Below, in pieces: positions 1-9,352 of a DNA stretch of 59,889 nucleotides. Position numbers and translations under genes: made by a program. The stretch comes from Pseudomonadota bacterium (GTDB taxonomy: Bacteria > Pseudomonadota > Gammaproteobacteria > Burkholderiales > Burkholderiaceae_C), in assembly GCA_021848345.1 (NCBI GenBank), contig JAJZUV010000019.1, positions 1 to 59,889 of the forward strand, written 5' to 3'. Each line of letters opens with the position of its first letter. Position 1 is the stretch's first letter. The notes under the pieces were generated by a model. The model was not told where the DNA came from. It worked only from the letters and a program-made list of their open reading frames with translations, and searched no databases.

Positions 1-277
1 CCACGCCTTCCGCCTGGCCGTGGAGAAGGCCAAGTCCACCGACTCGGTGAAGGTGATCAAGGCCATGGAAGGCCTGGTGCTCCCGCCCGAGGTCGCGCTG
101 CAGCCGCACCTGCCGATGTATCGCGCCGCGGACCACCAGCTGCTGATCAGCATGTTCCCCGGCCATGTGATCCAGACCGGCAAGTACCCCGACCTGTTCG
201 AAGTCTCGGACATCGTGGCCGGGGCGTCGATCGCCAAGTCGGCGGCCGACATGGGCTGCAAGATGCCCACCGTCTGA
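1..277 (+). CDS. ABC transporter substrate-binding protein, C-terminal fragment
   Basis: The gene is cut by the window edge; its reading frame starts at base 2 and the stop is TGA at 275-277. The visible 91 residues (EKAKSTDSVKVIKAMEGL, then LPMYRAADHQLLISMFPG) match the C-terminal lobe of type I periplasmic binding proteins of the branched-chain amino acid / amide / urea family. In that family a helix of the form 'D..KV.KAMEG' is followed by a strand describing the ligand cargo and 'G' pathway elements. It would sit in the periplasm and deliver ligand to the permeases encoded directly downstream. The ligand cannot be told from this piece: leucine-type amino acids, amides, urea and aromatic acids are all carried by relatives. 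Two strong hairpins separate it from livH, as is usual when the binding protein is made in excess. Confidence 0.8.
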   Translation, partial: HAFRLAVEKAKSTDSVKVIKAMEGLVLPPEVALQPHLPMYRAADHQLLISMFPGHVIQTGKYPDLFEVSDIVAGASIAKSAADMGCKMPTV

Positions 278-289
278 TCGCCTGAACCC

Positions 290-323
290 GCGAGCGCGCG
301 GCCGCCAGCGGCGGCGCGCTCGC
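290..323 (+). terminator. GC-rich hairpin after the binding-protein gene (attenuator candidate)
   Basis: A perfect 10-bp inverted repeat, GCGAGCGCGC (290-299) and GCGCGCTCGC (314-323), encloses a second small stem (CCGC/GCGG). It begins 12 nt after the stop codon. There is no U-tract, so it is more likely a partial attenuator or 3'-end stabiliser of the binding-protein mRNA than a full intrinsic terminator (inference). Confidence 0.55.
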
Positions 324-357
324 GCACTCAGCCGCGCATCGGGCTTTTCCACCCAAC

Positions 358-383
358 GCAGGCCGCCGTCCGCGGCGGCCTGC
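358..383 (+). terminator. Perfect 10-bp hairpin just upstream of livH
   Basis: GCAGGCCGCC (358-367) pairs perfectly with GGCGGCCTGC (374-383) across a 6-nt loop. The hairpin ends only 14 nt before the GTG start of the permease gene and immediately before its GGAG Shine-Dalgarno (386-389). It could be a second attenuator or an RNA structure that tunes permease expression. The role is inferred; the stem is seen directly. Confidence 0.5.
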
Positions 384-397
384 GCGGAGTCACCCAC

Positions 398-1267
398 GTG
401 AGCGTCGTAGTCTTTTTCAACTTGTTCAACGGCCTGATCACCGGCGCCTTCTACGCGCTGCTGGCGCTGGGCCTGGCGCTGATCCTGGGCCTGAACAACA
501 CCATCAATTTCGCCCAGGGCACCTTCATGGCCCTGTCGGCGTACTTCGCCTACAGCCTGGCGCCCCATCTCGGGTTCTGGGGCGCGCTGATCGTCGCGCC
601 GATCCTCTCCGGAGTGCTCGGACTGGTGGTCGAGATGCTGCTGGTGCGCCGCCTGTACAAGCGCGACCCGCTGTATTCCCTGCTCATGACCTTCGGGCTG
701 GCGCTGATCATGCAGGACATGATCCGCACCATCTGGGGCCCCGTCGGCGTGCCGTTGAGCATCCCGGACGCCATGGGACATCCGCTGAGCCAGACCTACT
801 TCTTCCTCACCGGCTACCGCCTGTTCGTGGTCGCGGTGGCGCTGGTCGGCACCGGCGCGCTGTTCGCGCTGCTGCGCTACACGCGCCTGGGCATCCGCAT
901 CCGCGCCGGCAACGCCGACCTGGAGACGGTGGCCTCGCTGGGGGTCAACATCTACCTGCTGCGCAGCGCCAACTTCGTCATCGGCATCATCTTCGCCGGC
1001 ATCGCGGGCATCCTGGCCGCCGGCCAGCTCGGCCTCGACCCGACGATGGGCGACGGCCTGCTGATGCCGGCCTTCGTGGCCATCGTGGTGGGCGGCGTGG
1101 GCTCGCTGCTGGGTTCGCTGATCGGCGGACTGCTCATCGGCCTGGCCGCGGGCTTCACCACCGCCTTCTATCCCGCGGCCAGCGAAGCCGTGATCTACCT
1201 GCTCATGGGGCTGATGCTCATCGTGCGTCCGCGCGGTCTGCTCGGCCAGGAGGGACTTCTGGAATGA
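398..1267 (+). CDS. livH: Branched-chain amino acid-type ABC transporter permease (LivH family)
   Basis: 289 aa, about eight hydrophobic segments. The N-terminus NGLITGAFYALLALGLALI and the following NNTINFAQG are hallmark LivH/UrtB sequences, and the EAA-like loop (AFVAIVVGGVGSLLGSLIGG, 225-245) contacts the ATPase. It forms half of the inner-membrane pore with the next gene. Start is GTG at 398 with GGAG at 386-389. The stop overlaps the next start by 4 bp (ATGA at 1264-1267), so translation is coupled. Which substrate it imports is not determinable from the sequence. Confidence 0.88.
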   Translation: MSVVVFFNLFNGLITGAFYALLALGLALILGLNNTINFAQGTFMALSAYFAYSLAPHLGFWGALIVAPILSGVLGLVVEMLLVRRLYKRDPLYSLLMTFGLALIMQDMIRTIWGPVGVPLSIPDAMGHPLSQTYFFLTGYRLFVVAVALVGTGALFALLRYTRLGIRIRAGNADLETVASLGVNIYLLRSANFVIGIIFAGIAGILAAGQLGLDPTMGDGLLMPAFVAIVVGGVGSLLGSLIGGLLIGLAAGFTTAFYPAASEAVIYLLMGLMLIVRPRGLLGQEGLLE

Positions 1268-2264
1268 GTGCTAGCGAAACCGCGGCCAAGCTGCCGGCTG
1301 CGCCCGGCGGGCGCCGCATGGCCAACCGCATCCACCCCGGCACGGCGCTGCTGGGCCTGGTGCTGGTCACGCTGCCGCTGTGGATCACCCACGTCGGCGG
1401 CTATACCGACATCGTCTCGCGCGTGCTGATCTACGCGCTGGCGGCCATGGGCCTGAACCTGCTGCTGGGCTTCACCGGCGGTCTGTCCTTCGGCCACGCC
1501 GCCTACTTCGGCCTGGGCTCCTACGTGGTGGGGCTGATGCTCAAGTACGCCACCCACAGCGTGCCGCTGGCGCTGCTCGTCGGCACGCTGGCCGGAGGCA
1601 TCGTCGCCTCGGTGCTGGCGCCGCTGTGCGTGCGCCGGCGCGGCATCTATTTCGCGATGATCACCATCGCCATCGGCCAGTTGTTCTACTTCGTCGCCAT
1701 CCGCTGGGCCTCGGTCACGGGCGGCTACGACGGGCTCACCGGCTTCTCGCGCCACGCCATCCACGTGCTGCCCAACCTGAGCTGGACCCTGGGCTCCACG
1801 GGCTTCTATTACCTCGTGCTGCTGTGCTTCGCGATCGCCGCCTGGTTCATTTTCGCGATCCTGAACTCCCCGCTGGGCCACAGCTTCGTGGCGGTGCGCG
1901 AGAACCAGAAGCGCCTGCGCTTCCTCGGCGTGAACGTGCACTTCTACGCCGGCGTGTCCTTCGCCATCTCCGGCTTCATCGTCGCGCTGGCCGGCGGACT
2001 CAACGCGCTGCTGGACAACTTCACCTCGCCCAACAGCCTGAGCAACAACCTGTCCGGCGACCTGGTGATCATCGCGGTGCTGGGCGGCATGCGCAACTTC
2101 TGGGGCCCCTTCGTCGGCGCCGCCATCTTCGTGCTGGTGCGCGACTACGCCAGCAACGCCACCAGCAACTGGATGACGGTGATCGGCCTGATCTTCGTCC
2201 TGTCCGTGATGTTCTTCCCGCTGGGCGTCATGGGCTTCCTGCAACGCAAGGGCAAGGTGCGGTC

Positions 2265-2268
<4 letters not shown>
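1264..2268 (+). CDS. livM: Branched-chain amino acid-type ABC transporter permease (LivM family)
   Basis: 334 aa with a roughly 25-residue cytoplasmic N-terminus and about nine hydrophobic segments. Family marks are LIYALAAMGLNLLLGFTGG followed by SFGHAAYFGLGSY (about residues 53-88), and the ATPase-coupling region VIIAVLGGMRNFWGPFVGA near 268-286. It pairs with the LivH-type permease to form the translocation channel. Both ends are translationally coupled: its ATG overlaps the livH stop, and its own stop (2266-2268) overlaps the livG start at 2265. Length and topology are normal for LivM/UrtC. Confidence 0.88.
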
Positions 2269-3014
<746 letters not shown>

Positions 3015-3041
3015 GCCCGGGACGTCAGCGAGGTACAGAAC

Positions 3042-3758
3042 ATGAGCATGGTCCTGGAAGTCGATTCGATCCATACCTATTACGGGAAAAGCCACATCCT
3101 CGATGGGGTCTCCCTGAACATCCGCGAGGGCGAACTGGTGGCGTTGCTCGGACGCAACGGTGCCGGGAAGACCACCACGCTGCGCTCGATCATGGGCCTG
3201 ACCCCGCCGCGCCAGGGCAGCATCAAGCTGTTCGGCAAGGACACGACCGGGGCGCCGGCGCACCGCGTGGCCACCGCCGGCGTGGGCTACGTGCCCGAGG
3301 GGCGGCGCATCTTCGGCCACCTGTCGGTGCACGAGAACCTGCTGGTGTCGCACCAGACCCAGGGCACCTGGAACATCGATTCGGTGTACAAGCTGTTCCC
3401 GCGCCTGCACGAGCGCCGCAACAGCAAGGGCGGGCGCCTGTCCGGCGGCGAGCAGGAAATGCTGGCCATCGCGCGCGCGCTGCTGCTCAACCCGCGCCTG
3501 CTGATCCTCGACGAGCCCTCGCAGGGCCTGGCGCCGATCATCGTGCAGGAAGTCATGCGCACCGTGGCGCGCATGAAAAGCGAGGGCATCGCGGTGCTGC
3601 TGGTGGAGCAGAACGTGTTCGGCGCGCTGGAATTGGCCGACCGCGCCTACGTGCTCGGCGAGGGACGCGTGGTGTACGACGGCACCGCCGCGGAATTGCG
3701 CGCCGACACCGCGCGCATGGAGCAGCTCGCCGGGGTCGCGCACGCCGCGCACGCCTGA
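3042..3758 (+). CDS. livF: ABC transporter ATPase (LivF family)
   Basis: 238 aa. Walker A GRNGAGKT (37-44), signature LSGGEQ (133-138), Walker B LLILDE (153-158), and the LivF-typical YVPEGRRIF (83-91) and SQGLAP. It is the second nucleotide-binding subunit, paired with LivG. It lies 27 bp downstream of livG with a GAGGT Shine-Dalgarno, so it is the last gene of the transporter operon. A long inverted repeat starts 3 nt after its stop. Family assignment is firm; transported substrate is unknown. Confidence 0.88.
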   Translation: MSMVLEVDSIHTYYGKSHILDGVSLNIREGELVALLGRNGAGKTTTLRSIMGLTPPRQGSIKLFGKDTTGAPAHRVATAGVGYVPEGRRIFGHLSVHENLLVSHQTQGTWNIDSVYKLFPRLHERRNSKGGRLSGGEQEMLAIARALLLNPRLLILDEPSQGLAPIIVQEVMRTVARMKSEGIAVLLVEQNVFGALELADRAYVLGEGRVVYDGTAAELRADTARMEQLAGVAHAAHA

Positions 3759-3761
3759 AGC

Positions 3762-3802
3762 GCAAGGGCAACAATCCTTCACATATCAGGGTTTGCCCTT
3801 GC
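3762..3802 (+). terminator. Perfect 10-bp inverted repeat between livF and the polyamine genes
   Basis: GCAAGGGCAA (3762-3771) is exactly repeated in inverse as TTGCCCTTGC (3793-3802), with a 21-nt, AT-richer spacer. Position right after livF suggests the operon terminator. The symmetric arms and long spacer would also suit an operator for the downstream polyamine genes. There is no run of T after the second arm. The sequence is direct evidence; the role is inferred. Confidence 0.5.
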
Positions 3803-3903
3803 ACTTTCGGGCCGACAGGGGGAAACTTCAGGCGTAACTGTCCTGGCTGCGGGCTTCCCCCATGTCGCAGGGAACCGCACGCCGGGCTCGCCAGGCTCGG
3901 ACC

Positions 3904-4725
3904 ATGACCCAAGCAGTACCCCTGGTGGCGGTGGCCACCGATATCAAGAACCTGTGCGGCCAGCCGGTGCATGCGGTGGCGCGCAAGTATGTCGATCCCC
4001 TGCTGGAAATCGCCGGCTGCCTGCCGCTGCTGCTGCCCTCCTTCGGCACCCGCACCCCGGTGGACGACGTGCTCGCCTCGGTGCACGGCCTGCTGTTCTC
4101 CGGGTCGCCTTCCAACATCGAGCCCCACCACTACGGCGAGTCGCTGGACAACCCGGAATCCCCGGCCGACCCCGAGCGCGACGCCACCACGCTGCCGCTG
4201 ATCCGCGCCGCGATCGAACGCGGCATGCCGGTGTTCGGCATCTGCCGCGGCTTCCAGGAAATCAACGTCGCCCTCGGCGGCAGCCTGTTGCAGCAGGTGC
4301 ACTTCACCGAGGGCTTCGCCGACCACCGCGAGGACGAAAGCCTGCCGCTGGAGCAGCAATACGGGCCCGCGCACGAAGTGCACGCGGTTCCAGGCAGCTG
4401 GCTGGAAGGCCTGGTCGGGCGCCCGAACTGGACCGTCAACAGCCTGCACGGCCAGGGCATCAAGCGCCTGGCGCCCGGGCTGGTGGCCCAGGCGCATGCG
4501 CCCGACGGCCTGGTGGAGGCCTATACCCACGCGGACTCTGCCGGTTTGCTGCTCGCGGTTCAATGGCATCCTGAATGGCGCGCCATGAACAACCCGGTAT
4601 CGCGCAGTCTGTTCCACGCCTTCGGTGAAGCCTGCCGAGCCTACGCGGCGCAGCGCCTGGCTCCCCAGGGGCTGCAACGCAGGGTGGAGCGGGCCACGCT
4701 GGTGGCCCACGCCGAAGCCGCCTGA
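3904..4725 (+). CDS. puuD: Gamma-glutamyl-gamma-aminobutyrate hydrolase family (PuuD/SpuA-like)
   Basis: 273 aa class I glutamine amidotransferase-like hydrolase. The catalytic triad is visible: Cys114 in FGICRGFQEI, His222 and Glu224 in QWHPEW. Cys114 is the same residue number as I recall for E. coli PuuD. Known family members release glutamate from gamma-Glu-GABA in polyamine breakdown. The ATG at 3904 is chosen because it opens directly onto the first strand (VPLVAVATDIK); an upstream ATG at 3862 would add 14 unconserved residues. The order PuuD, PuuA, aminotransferase is that of spuABC in Pseudomonas aeruginosa (established knowledge), so SpuA is an equally valid name. Confidence 0.85.
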   Translation: MTQAVPLVAVATDIKNLCGQPVHAVARKYVDPLLEIAGCLPLLLPSFGTRTPVDDVLASVHGLLFSGSPSNIEPHHYGESLDNPESPADPERDATTLPLIRAAIERGMPVFGICRGFQEINVALGGSLLQQVHFTEGFADHREDESLPLEQQYGPAHEVHAVPGSWLEGLVGRPNWTVNSLHGQGIKRLAPGLVAQAHAPDGLVEAYTHADSAGLLLAVQWHPEWRAMNNPVSRSLFHAFGEACRAYAAQRLAPQGLQRRVERATLVAHAEAA

Positions 4726-4735
4726 TCAAGCCTGT

Positions 4736-4757
4736 CCGGCCGGCTTCTTCCGGCCGG
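4736..4757 (+). terminator. Strong hairpin between puuD and puuA genes
   Basis: CCGGCCGG (4736-4743) and CCGGCCGG (4750-4757) form an 8-bp self-complementary stem with loop CTTCTT. It begins 11 nt after the puuD stop. Further along, the 9-mer GCGATCGGG occurs twice (4764-4772 and 4796-4804, 32 bp apart), which may be part of a regulatory site. A Rho-independent terminator is not certain, since only CCTT follows. Confidence 0.45.
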
Positions 4758-4836
4758 CCTTGCGCGATCGGGCCCGCAGCAGCGGGGCCGCGGGAGCGAT
4801 CGGGTCGGGGGCGCGCGCAACTTGCGCTTGACCGCC

Positions 4837-6309
4837 ATGAAACCCTCCACCGACCCCGAATCCCTGCGAACCGCGCTGGCCGACGCACCCGCCGCGGTGC
4901 CGGCAGCCTCCCCCGCGCACGCCGACGCCGCGGTGGAAGGCCAGGCGGCGCCGCGCGACTTTCCGCAACTGGAAGCCTGGCTGAACCAGCGGCGCATCAC
5001 CGAGATCGAGTGCCTGGTGCCCGACCTGACCGGCGTGGCCCGGGGCAAGATCCTGCCGCGCAGCAAGTTCACCAAGGACCGCGGCATGCGCCTTCCGGAA
5101 AGCATCATCGGCCTGACCGTCACCGGCAACTGGCCCGAGGACGAATCGCTGTCCCAGCTGATCGGCGACATCGACCGCGACATGCACCTGGTGCCCGATC
5201 CGGCCACCGTGCGCCCCGTGCCCTGGGCCGCCGACCCCACCGCGCAGGTGATCCACGATTGCCATTTCCGCGACGGCCGCGAGGTCGACTACGCGCCGCG
5301 CAACGTGCTCAAGCGGGTGCTGCGCCTGTACGAGCAGCGCGGCTGGGAACCCGTGGTGGCGCCGGAGATCGAGTTCTACCTGGTGGCCAAGAACACCGAC
5401 CCCGACCAGCCCCTGCACCCGCCGCTGGGCCGTTCGGGCCGCGCCGAGACCTCGCGCCAGCACTACAGCATCGACGCCGTCAACGAGTTCGACCCGCTGT
5501 TCGAGGACATCTACGACTACTGCGAGGCCATGGAGCTCGACGTGGACACGCTGATCCACGAAGTCGGCGCCGGCCAGATGGAAATCAACTTCCTGCACGG
5601 CGACGCGCTGGACCTGGCCGACAAGGTGTTCTTTTTCAAGCGCACCCTGCGCGAGGCCGCGCTGCGCCACAACATGTACGCCACCTTCATGGCCAAGCCG
5701 ATGGCCGGCGAACCCGGCAGCGCGATGCACGTGCACCAGAGCGTGGTCGACCGGGTCACCCGGCGCAATCTGTTCAGCCATCCCGACGGCTCGCCGAGCC
5801 CGGCCTTCCTGCACTACATCGGCGGCCTGCAGAAGTACGTGCCCCACGTGATGTCCCTGTTCGCCCCCTACGTGAACTCCTATCGCCGCCTGGCCGGCGG
5901 CGACGCCGCGCCCACCAACGTCGAATGGGGCACCGACAACCGCACCGTGGGCATCCGCGTGCCGGAATCCAACCCCCAGAACCGGCGCCTGGAAAACCGC
6001 GTGGTCGGCGCCGACGCCAACCCCTACGTGGCGCTGGCGGCCACGCTGGCCTGCGGCTACCTGGGCATGGTCGGGCGCATCGAGCCGCTGCCCGAGGTCA
6101 CCACCCGCGCCGACGGGCGCGGCCCGGCGACCGCGCTGGCGCAGAGCCTGTCCGAGGCGGTGCGCCTGCTCGACGACGCGCCCGAGATGGAGGAACTGCT
6201 GGGTCGGCGGTTCTGCGGCATCTACAAGGCCGTGAAGACCAGCGAGCACGCCGAGTTCCTGAAGGTGATCAGCCCCTGGGAACGCGAACACCTGTTGCAG
6301 CATGTCTGA
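4837..6309 (+). CDS. puuA: Glutamine synthetase-like gamma-glutamylpolyamine synthetase (PuuA/SpuB-like)
   Basis: 490 aa, glutamine-synthetase fold: N-terminal beta-grasp (IECLVPDLTGVARGK) then the catalytic domain with metal and glutamate ligands in APEIEFYLV, EVGAGQMEINF, AMHVHQS, and the ATP/adenylate loop NVEWGTDNRTVGIRVP. Known relatives join glutamate to putrescine or other polyamines using ATP, the first step of the gamma-glutamylated route. The roughly 45-residue N-terminal Ala/Pro-rich leader is not part of the fold. ATG 4837 (MKPSTDPE) is preferred over an in-frame TTG at 4822. It overlaps the aminotransferase gene by 8 bp. The conventional GlnA adenylylation site and length differ, so this is not the assimilatory enzyme. 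Confidence 0.85.
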   Translation: MKPSTDPESLRTALADAPAAVPAASPAHADAAVEGQAAPRDFPQLEAWLNQRRITEIECLVPDLTGVARGKILPRSKFTKDRGMRLPESIIGLTVTGNWPEDESLSQLIGDIDRDMHLVPDPATVRPVPWAADPTAQVIHDCHFRDGREVDYAPRNVLKRVLRLYEQRGWEPVVAPEIEFYLVAKNTDPDQPLHPPLGRSGRAETSRQHYSIDAVNEFDPLFEDIYDYCEAMELDVDTLIHEVGAGQMEINFLHGDALDLADKVFFFKRTLREAALRHNMYATFMAKPMAGEPGSAMHVHQSVVDRVTRRNLFSHPDGSPSPAFLHYIGGLQKYVPHVMSLFAPYVNSYRRLAGGDAAPTNVEWGTDNRTVGIRVPESNPQNRRLENRVVGADANPYVALAATLACGYLGMVGRIEPLPEVTTRADGRGPATALAQSLSEAVRLLDDAPEMEELLGRRFCGIYKAVKTSEHAEFLKVISPWEREHLLQHV

Positions 6310-7702
6310 AGCCGCCCCCGACCCCACCGCGCTCGCCGACCTGCTGGCCGGCGACGTCGCGCATCACCTGCACCCCTTCACCGACCCGCGGGAGCTGCGG
6401 CGCCGCGCGCCGCGCATGATCGTGCGCGGAGAGGGGGTGCGCATCTGGGACGCCCAGGGCCACGAGATCCTCGACGCCATGTCCGGCCTGTGGTGCGTCG
6501 GGCTCGGCCATGGCCGCCGCGACCTGGCCGACGCGGCGCACCAGCAGCTGCGGCGCCTGGCCTACTACAACACCTTTTTCCACACCACGACCCCGCAGGC
6601 GGCCGAGCTCGCGCGCGAACTCACCGCGCTGGCCCCGGGCGACATGGATCGGGTGTTCTTCACCGAGGGCGGCTCCACCGCCAACGACACCATGGTGCGC
6701 ATGGTGCGCCGCTACTGGGAACTGCAGGGGCAACCCCGGCGCCGGGTGCTGATCGCGCGGCGCAACGGCTACCACGGCAGCACCTTGGCGGCGGCGTCGC
6801 TGGGCGGCATGGCCGACATGCACGCCCAGGGCGGCCTGCCCCTGCCCGATTTCGAGCATATCGAGCAGCCCCACCAGCTCGCGCTGGGGCTTCCCGGCGA
6901 GACCGGGCAGGAGTTCGCGCTGCGCGCGGCCGGCTGGCTGGAACAGCGCATCGCCGACATCGGCCCCGAGCGCGTCGCCGCCTTCGTGATGGAGCCGGTG
7001 CAGGGCGCCGGGGGCGTGATCGTTCCGCCCGCCGGCTACGCGCGCGAGATCCAGCGCATCTGCCGGCGCCACGACGTGCTGCTGGTCAGCGACGAGGTGA
7101 TCTGCGGCTTCGGGCGCCTGGGCCACTGGTTCGGCTGCCAGCACCCGCACATCGACATCCAGCCCGACCTGATCACCTTCGCCAAGGGGGTCACCTCGGG
7201 CTACCTGCCGCTGGGCGGGGTGCTGGTGGGCCGGCGCGTCGGGGATGCGCTGGCCCTGCACGGCGGCGAGTTCGAACACGGGTTCACCTACTCCGGCCAC
7301 CCGGCCTGCTGCGCGGTGGCGCTGGCCGCGCTGCGCGCGCTGCGCACCGAAGGCGTGCTGGAACACGTGCGCGAACGGGCGCAACAGCGCCTGCATGCCG
7401 GCTTCGCCGGGCTGGCCCGGCACCCGCTGGCCGGCGACGCGGCCGGACTGGGCATGACCGCGGCGCTGATGCTGTGGCGCGACAAGGCGCGCCGCGAACC
7501 CTTCCCCGCCGAGGCACAGGTCGGGCTGCGCTGCCGCGAGGCCTGCTTCGACGCCGGCGTGGTCATGCGCGCGGTCGGCTCGCGCATGATCGTCGCGCCG
7601 CCGCTGGTCAGCACCGAGTCCGAGATCGACGAGATGTGCCGGCGCATCGGTCTCGCGCTGGATCGCACCCGGGACGGCCTGCGCGCCGACGGCTGGCTCT
7701 AG
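6302..7702 (+). CDS. spuC: Class III aminotransferase, polyamine:pyruvate type (SpuC-like)
   Basis: 466 aa PLP enzyme of fold type I. The Schiff-base lysine is Lys295 in ITFAKGVTSGYLPLGG, the pyridine-contacting Asp264 is in LVSDEVICGFGR, and the phosphate loop is GGSTAND (123-129). The N-terminus HHLHPFTDPREL and SGLWCVGLGHGR match the SpuC / omega-amino-acid:pyruvate branch. It would transfer the terminal amino group of putrescine, cadaverine or their glutamylated forms to pyruvate, giving an aldehyde. It overlaps puuA by 8 bp. No PuuB-type FAD oxidase is seen, so this enzyme may take the oxidase's place (inference). Confidence 0.82.
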   Translation: MSEAAPDPTALADLLAGDVAHHLHPFTDPRELRRRAPRMIVRGEGVRIWDAQGHEILDAMSGLWCVGLGHGRRDLADAAHQQLRRLAYYNTFFHTTTPQAAELARELTALAPGDMDRVFFTEGGSTANDTMVRMVRRYWELQGQPRRRVLIARRNGYHGSTLAAASLGGMADMHAQGGLPLPDFEHIEQPHQLALGLPGETGQEFALRAAGWLEQRIADIGPERVAAFVMEPVQGAGGVIVPPAGYAREIQRICRRHDVLLVSDEVICGFGRLGHWFGCQHPHIDIQPDLITFAKGVTSGYLPLGGVLVGRRVGDALALHGGEFEHGFTYSGHPACCAVALAALRALRTEGVLEHVRERAQQRLHAGFAGLARHPLAGDAAGLGMTAALMLWRDKARREPFPAEAQVGLRCREACFDAGVVMRAVGSRMIVAPPLVSTESEIDEMCRRIGLALDRTRDGLRADGWL

Positions 7703-7754
7703 CAGGCGCCCCAGGGACTGCGACGGGCCCCGCGGGCTCATTGCGGCGCGACAA

Positions 7755-7784
7755 CAACGGGCGGCATTTCGCGCTTGCCCGTTG
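7755..7784. promoter_or_regulatory. 8-bp inverted repeat and weak promoter upstream of the permease gene
   Basis: Within the 221-bp gap before the permease, CAACGGGC (7755-7762) and GCCCGTTG (7777-7784) form a perfect inverted repeat with a 14-nt spacer, the shape of a dimeric repressor operator. A possible promoter overlaps it: TTGCGT (7782-7787) and GATAAT (7808-7813). The 20-bp spacing is longer than ideal, though TGG just ahead of ATAATT could act as an extended -10. The repeat is seen; regulation of the permease by it is inferred. It could alternatively be an attenuator following the aminotransferase gene. Confidence 0.35.
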
Positions 7785-7923
7785 CGTGCACGCCCCCCGG
7801 TCCGGTGGATAATTCGCAGCCGAGCCCGCGACACGGGCTCCCGGCCGGGTCCCCGGCCGGCGGCCTCGCCGGCTTCGCAGCTCCACGCTCCCACCGACAC
7901 CGACCCGTCCGCTTTCGCCCGCC

Positions 7924-9321
7924 ATGCCCCACCGACCGGAACCCGTCGCGCTCGACGGCAATGCTCTCGGCCTGACCGAATCCACGATCATGGGGGTGGC
8001 GGGAACCGCCCCGGTGTTTTCCATCGCCGCCACCAGCGCGGCCCTGGTGGCCGGGGTGGGCGTGCTGGCGCCGGCCAGCCTGCTGTACTGCGGCCTGATC
8101 ATGTTCGGCGTCACCTTCGCCTACATGCACCTGAACCGCCTGGACGCCAACGCCGGCGCGTCCTATGCCTGGGTCAGCGCCATTTTCAGCCGCGCGCTTG
8201 GCTTCCTGGCCGGCTGGGCGCTGCTCGTGGCCTCGGCCATGTTCATGGTCTCGGGCACGATCCCGGCGGCCACCGCCACGCTGGCCCTGGTGCATCCGGC
8301 CGCCATGGGCAACACGACCGTGGTCACTCTGGTGGCAGCCGGGTGGCTGATCCTGGTCAGCGCGGTGATTCTCAAGGGCATCAAGCTCACCAGCTACGTG
8401 CAGGTCACGCTGACCATGGTCGAACTGGGCATCCTGGTGATCGTGGTGGGCACCGCGCTGTGGAAGTTCTCCGCCATGCCGGTGCACCAGCTGCACTGGT
8501 CCGACTTCGACCCGCGCGCCTTCACCCCCCACGTGTTCACCCTGGGGGCACTGACCGCGATCTTCTTCTACTGGGGCTGGGACGTCACGGTCAACCTCAA
8601 CGAGGAGACCCGTGACGGAAGCTGGGTGGCCAGCGTGGGCTCGCTGCTGGCGATGCTGATCATCATCGCGCTGTTCATCCTGTTCATGGTGGTGGCGCTG
8701 ATGACCCTGAGCGACAAGGAGATCCAGGCCGCCAACACCAACATCATGCTGGCCATCGCCGACAAGCTGTTTCCCAGGCCGTGGAATTACATGGCGGTGG
8801 TGGCCGTGATGCTCAGCACCCTGGGCACGCTGGAGACCTCGATCCTGCAGTTCACCCGCACCATGTTCGCGCAAAGCCGCGACGGCATGCTGCACCACCG
8901 CTACGCCCACCTGCACCCGACCTGGGACACCCCCTGGGTGGCCACGCTGGCCATCGCCGGCTTCGGCCTGCTGCTGCTGTTCCTCGCCTCGTTCATCCCG
9001 ACGGTCAACCAGATCATCCAGGACTCCATCGACGCCATCGGATTCCAGGCCTCCTTCTACTACGGACTGGCTTGCCTGGCCTGTGCCTGGTACGTGTGGA
9101 AGCACCAGCGCGGCTCCTGGTTCCACGTGGTGTTCTTCCTGCTGTGGCCGCTGGGTTCGGGGCTTTTCCTGTGGTTCATCGGCCTGTACAGCCTGCCCAC
9201 CTTCGACGCCATGACCGACACCATCGCCGTCGGCGGGGTGCTCTTCGGGCTGGTGCCGTTCTGGCTCAACCGCAGGAAGGCCGTGCCCACGGCGCAGGTG
9301 CAGCCGGTCAACGAGCTCTGA
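7924..9321 (+). CDS. APC-superfamily amino acid/polyamine permease
   Basis: 465 aa, about twelve hydrophobic segments. The first membrane segment carries the unwound-helix substrate motif of APC transporters (STIMGVAGTAPVF, about 20-32), and NAGASYAWVSAIFSRALGFLAGW is the conserved TM3/loop region. It sits downstream of the polyamine genes in the same direction after a 221-bp gap with its own probable control region. Import of a polyamine, gamma-aminobutyrate or related amine is a reasonable inference; the ABC transporter genes spuD-H that follow spuABC in Pseudomonas are absent here. Start ATG 7924; no better alternative. Confidence 0.75.
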   Translation: MPHRPEPVALDGNALGLTESTIMGVAGTAPVFSIAATSAALVAGVGVLAPASLLYCGLIMFGVTFAYMHLNRLDANAGASYAWVSAIFSRALGFLAGWALLVASAMFMVSGTIPAATATLALVHPAAMGNTTVVTLVAAGWLILVSAVILKGIKLTSYVQVTLTMVELGILVIVVGTALWKFSAMPVHQLHWSDFDPRAFTPHVFTLGALTAIFFYWGWDVTVNLNEETRDGSWVASVGSLLAMLIIIALFILFMVVALMTLSDKEIQAANTNIMLAIADKLFPRPWNYMAVVAVMLSTLGTLETSILQFTRTMFAQSRDGMLHHRYAHLHPTWDTPWVATLAIAGFGLLLLFLASFIPTVNQIIQDSIDAIGFQASFYYGLACLACAWYVWKHQRGSWFHVVFFLLWPLGSGLFLWFIGLYSLPTFDAMTDTIAVGGVLFGLVPFWLNRRKAVPTAQVQPVNEL

Positions 9322-9352
9322 GGCGCCGGCGCGGGCCCGCGCGATCCACGCC

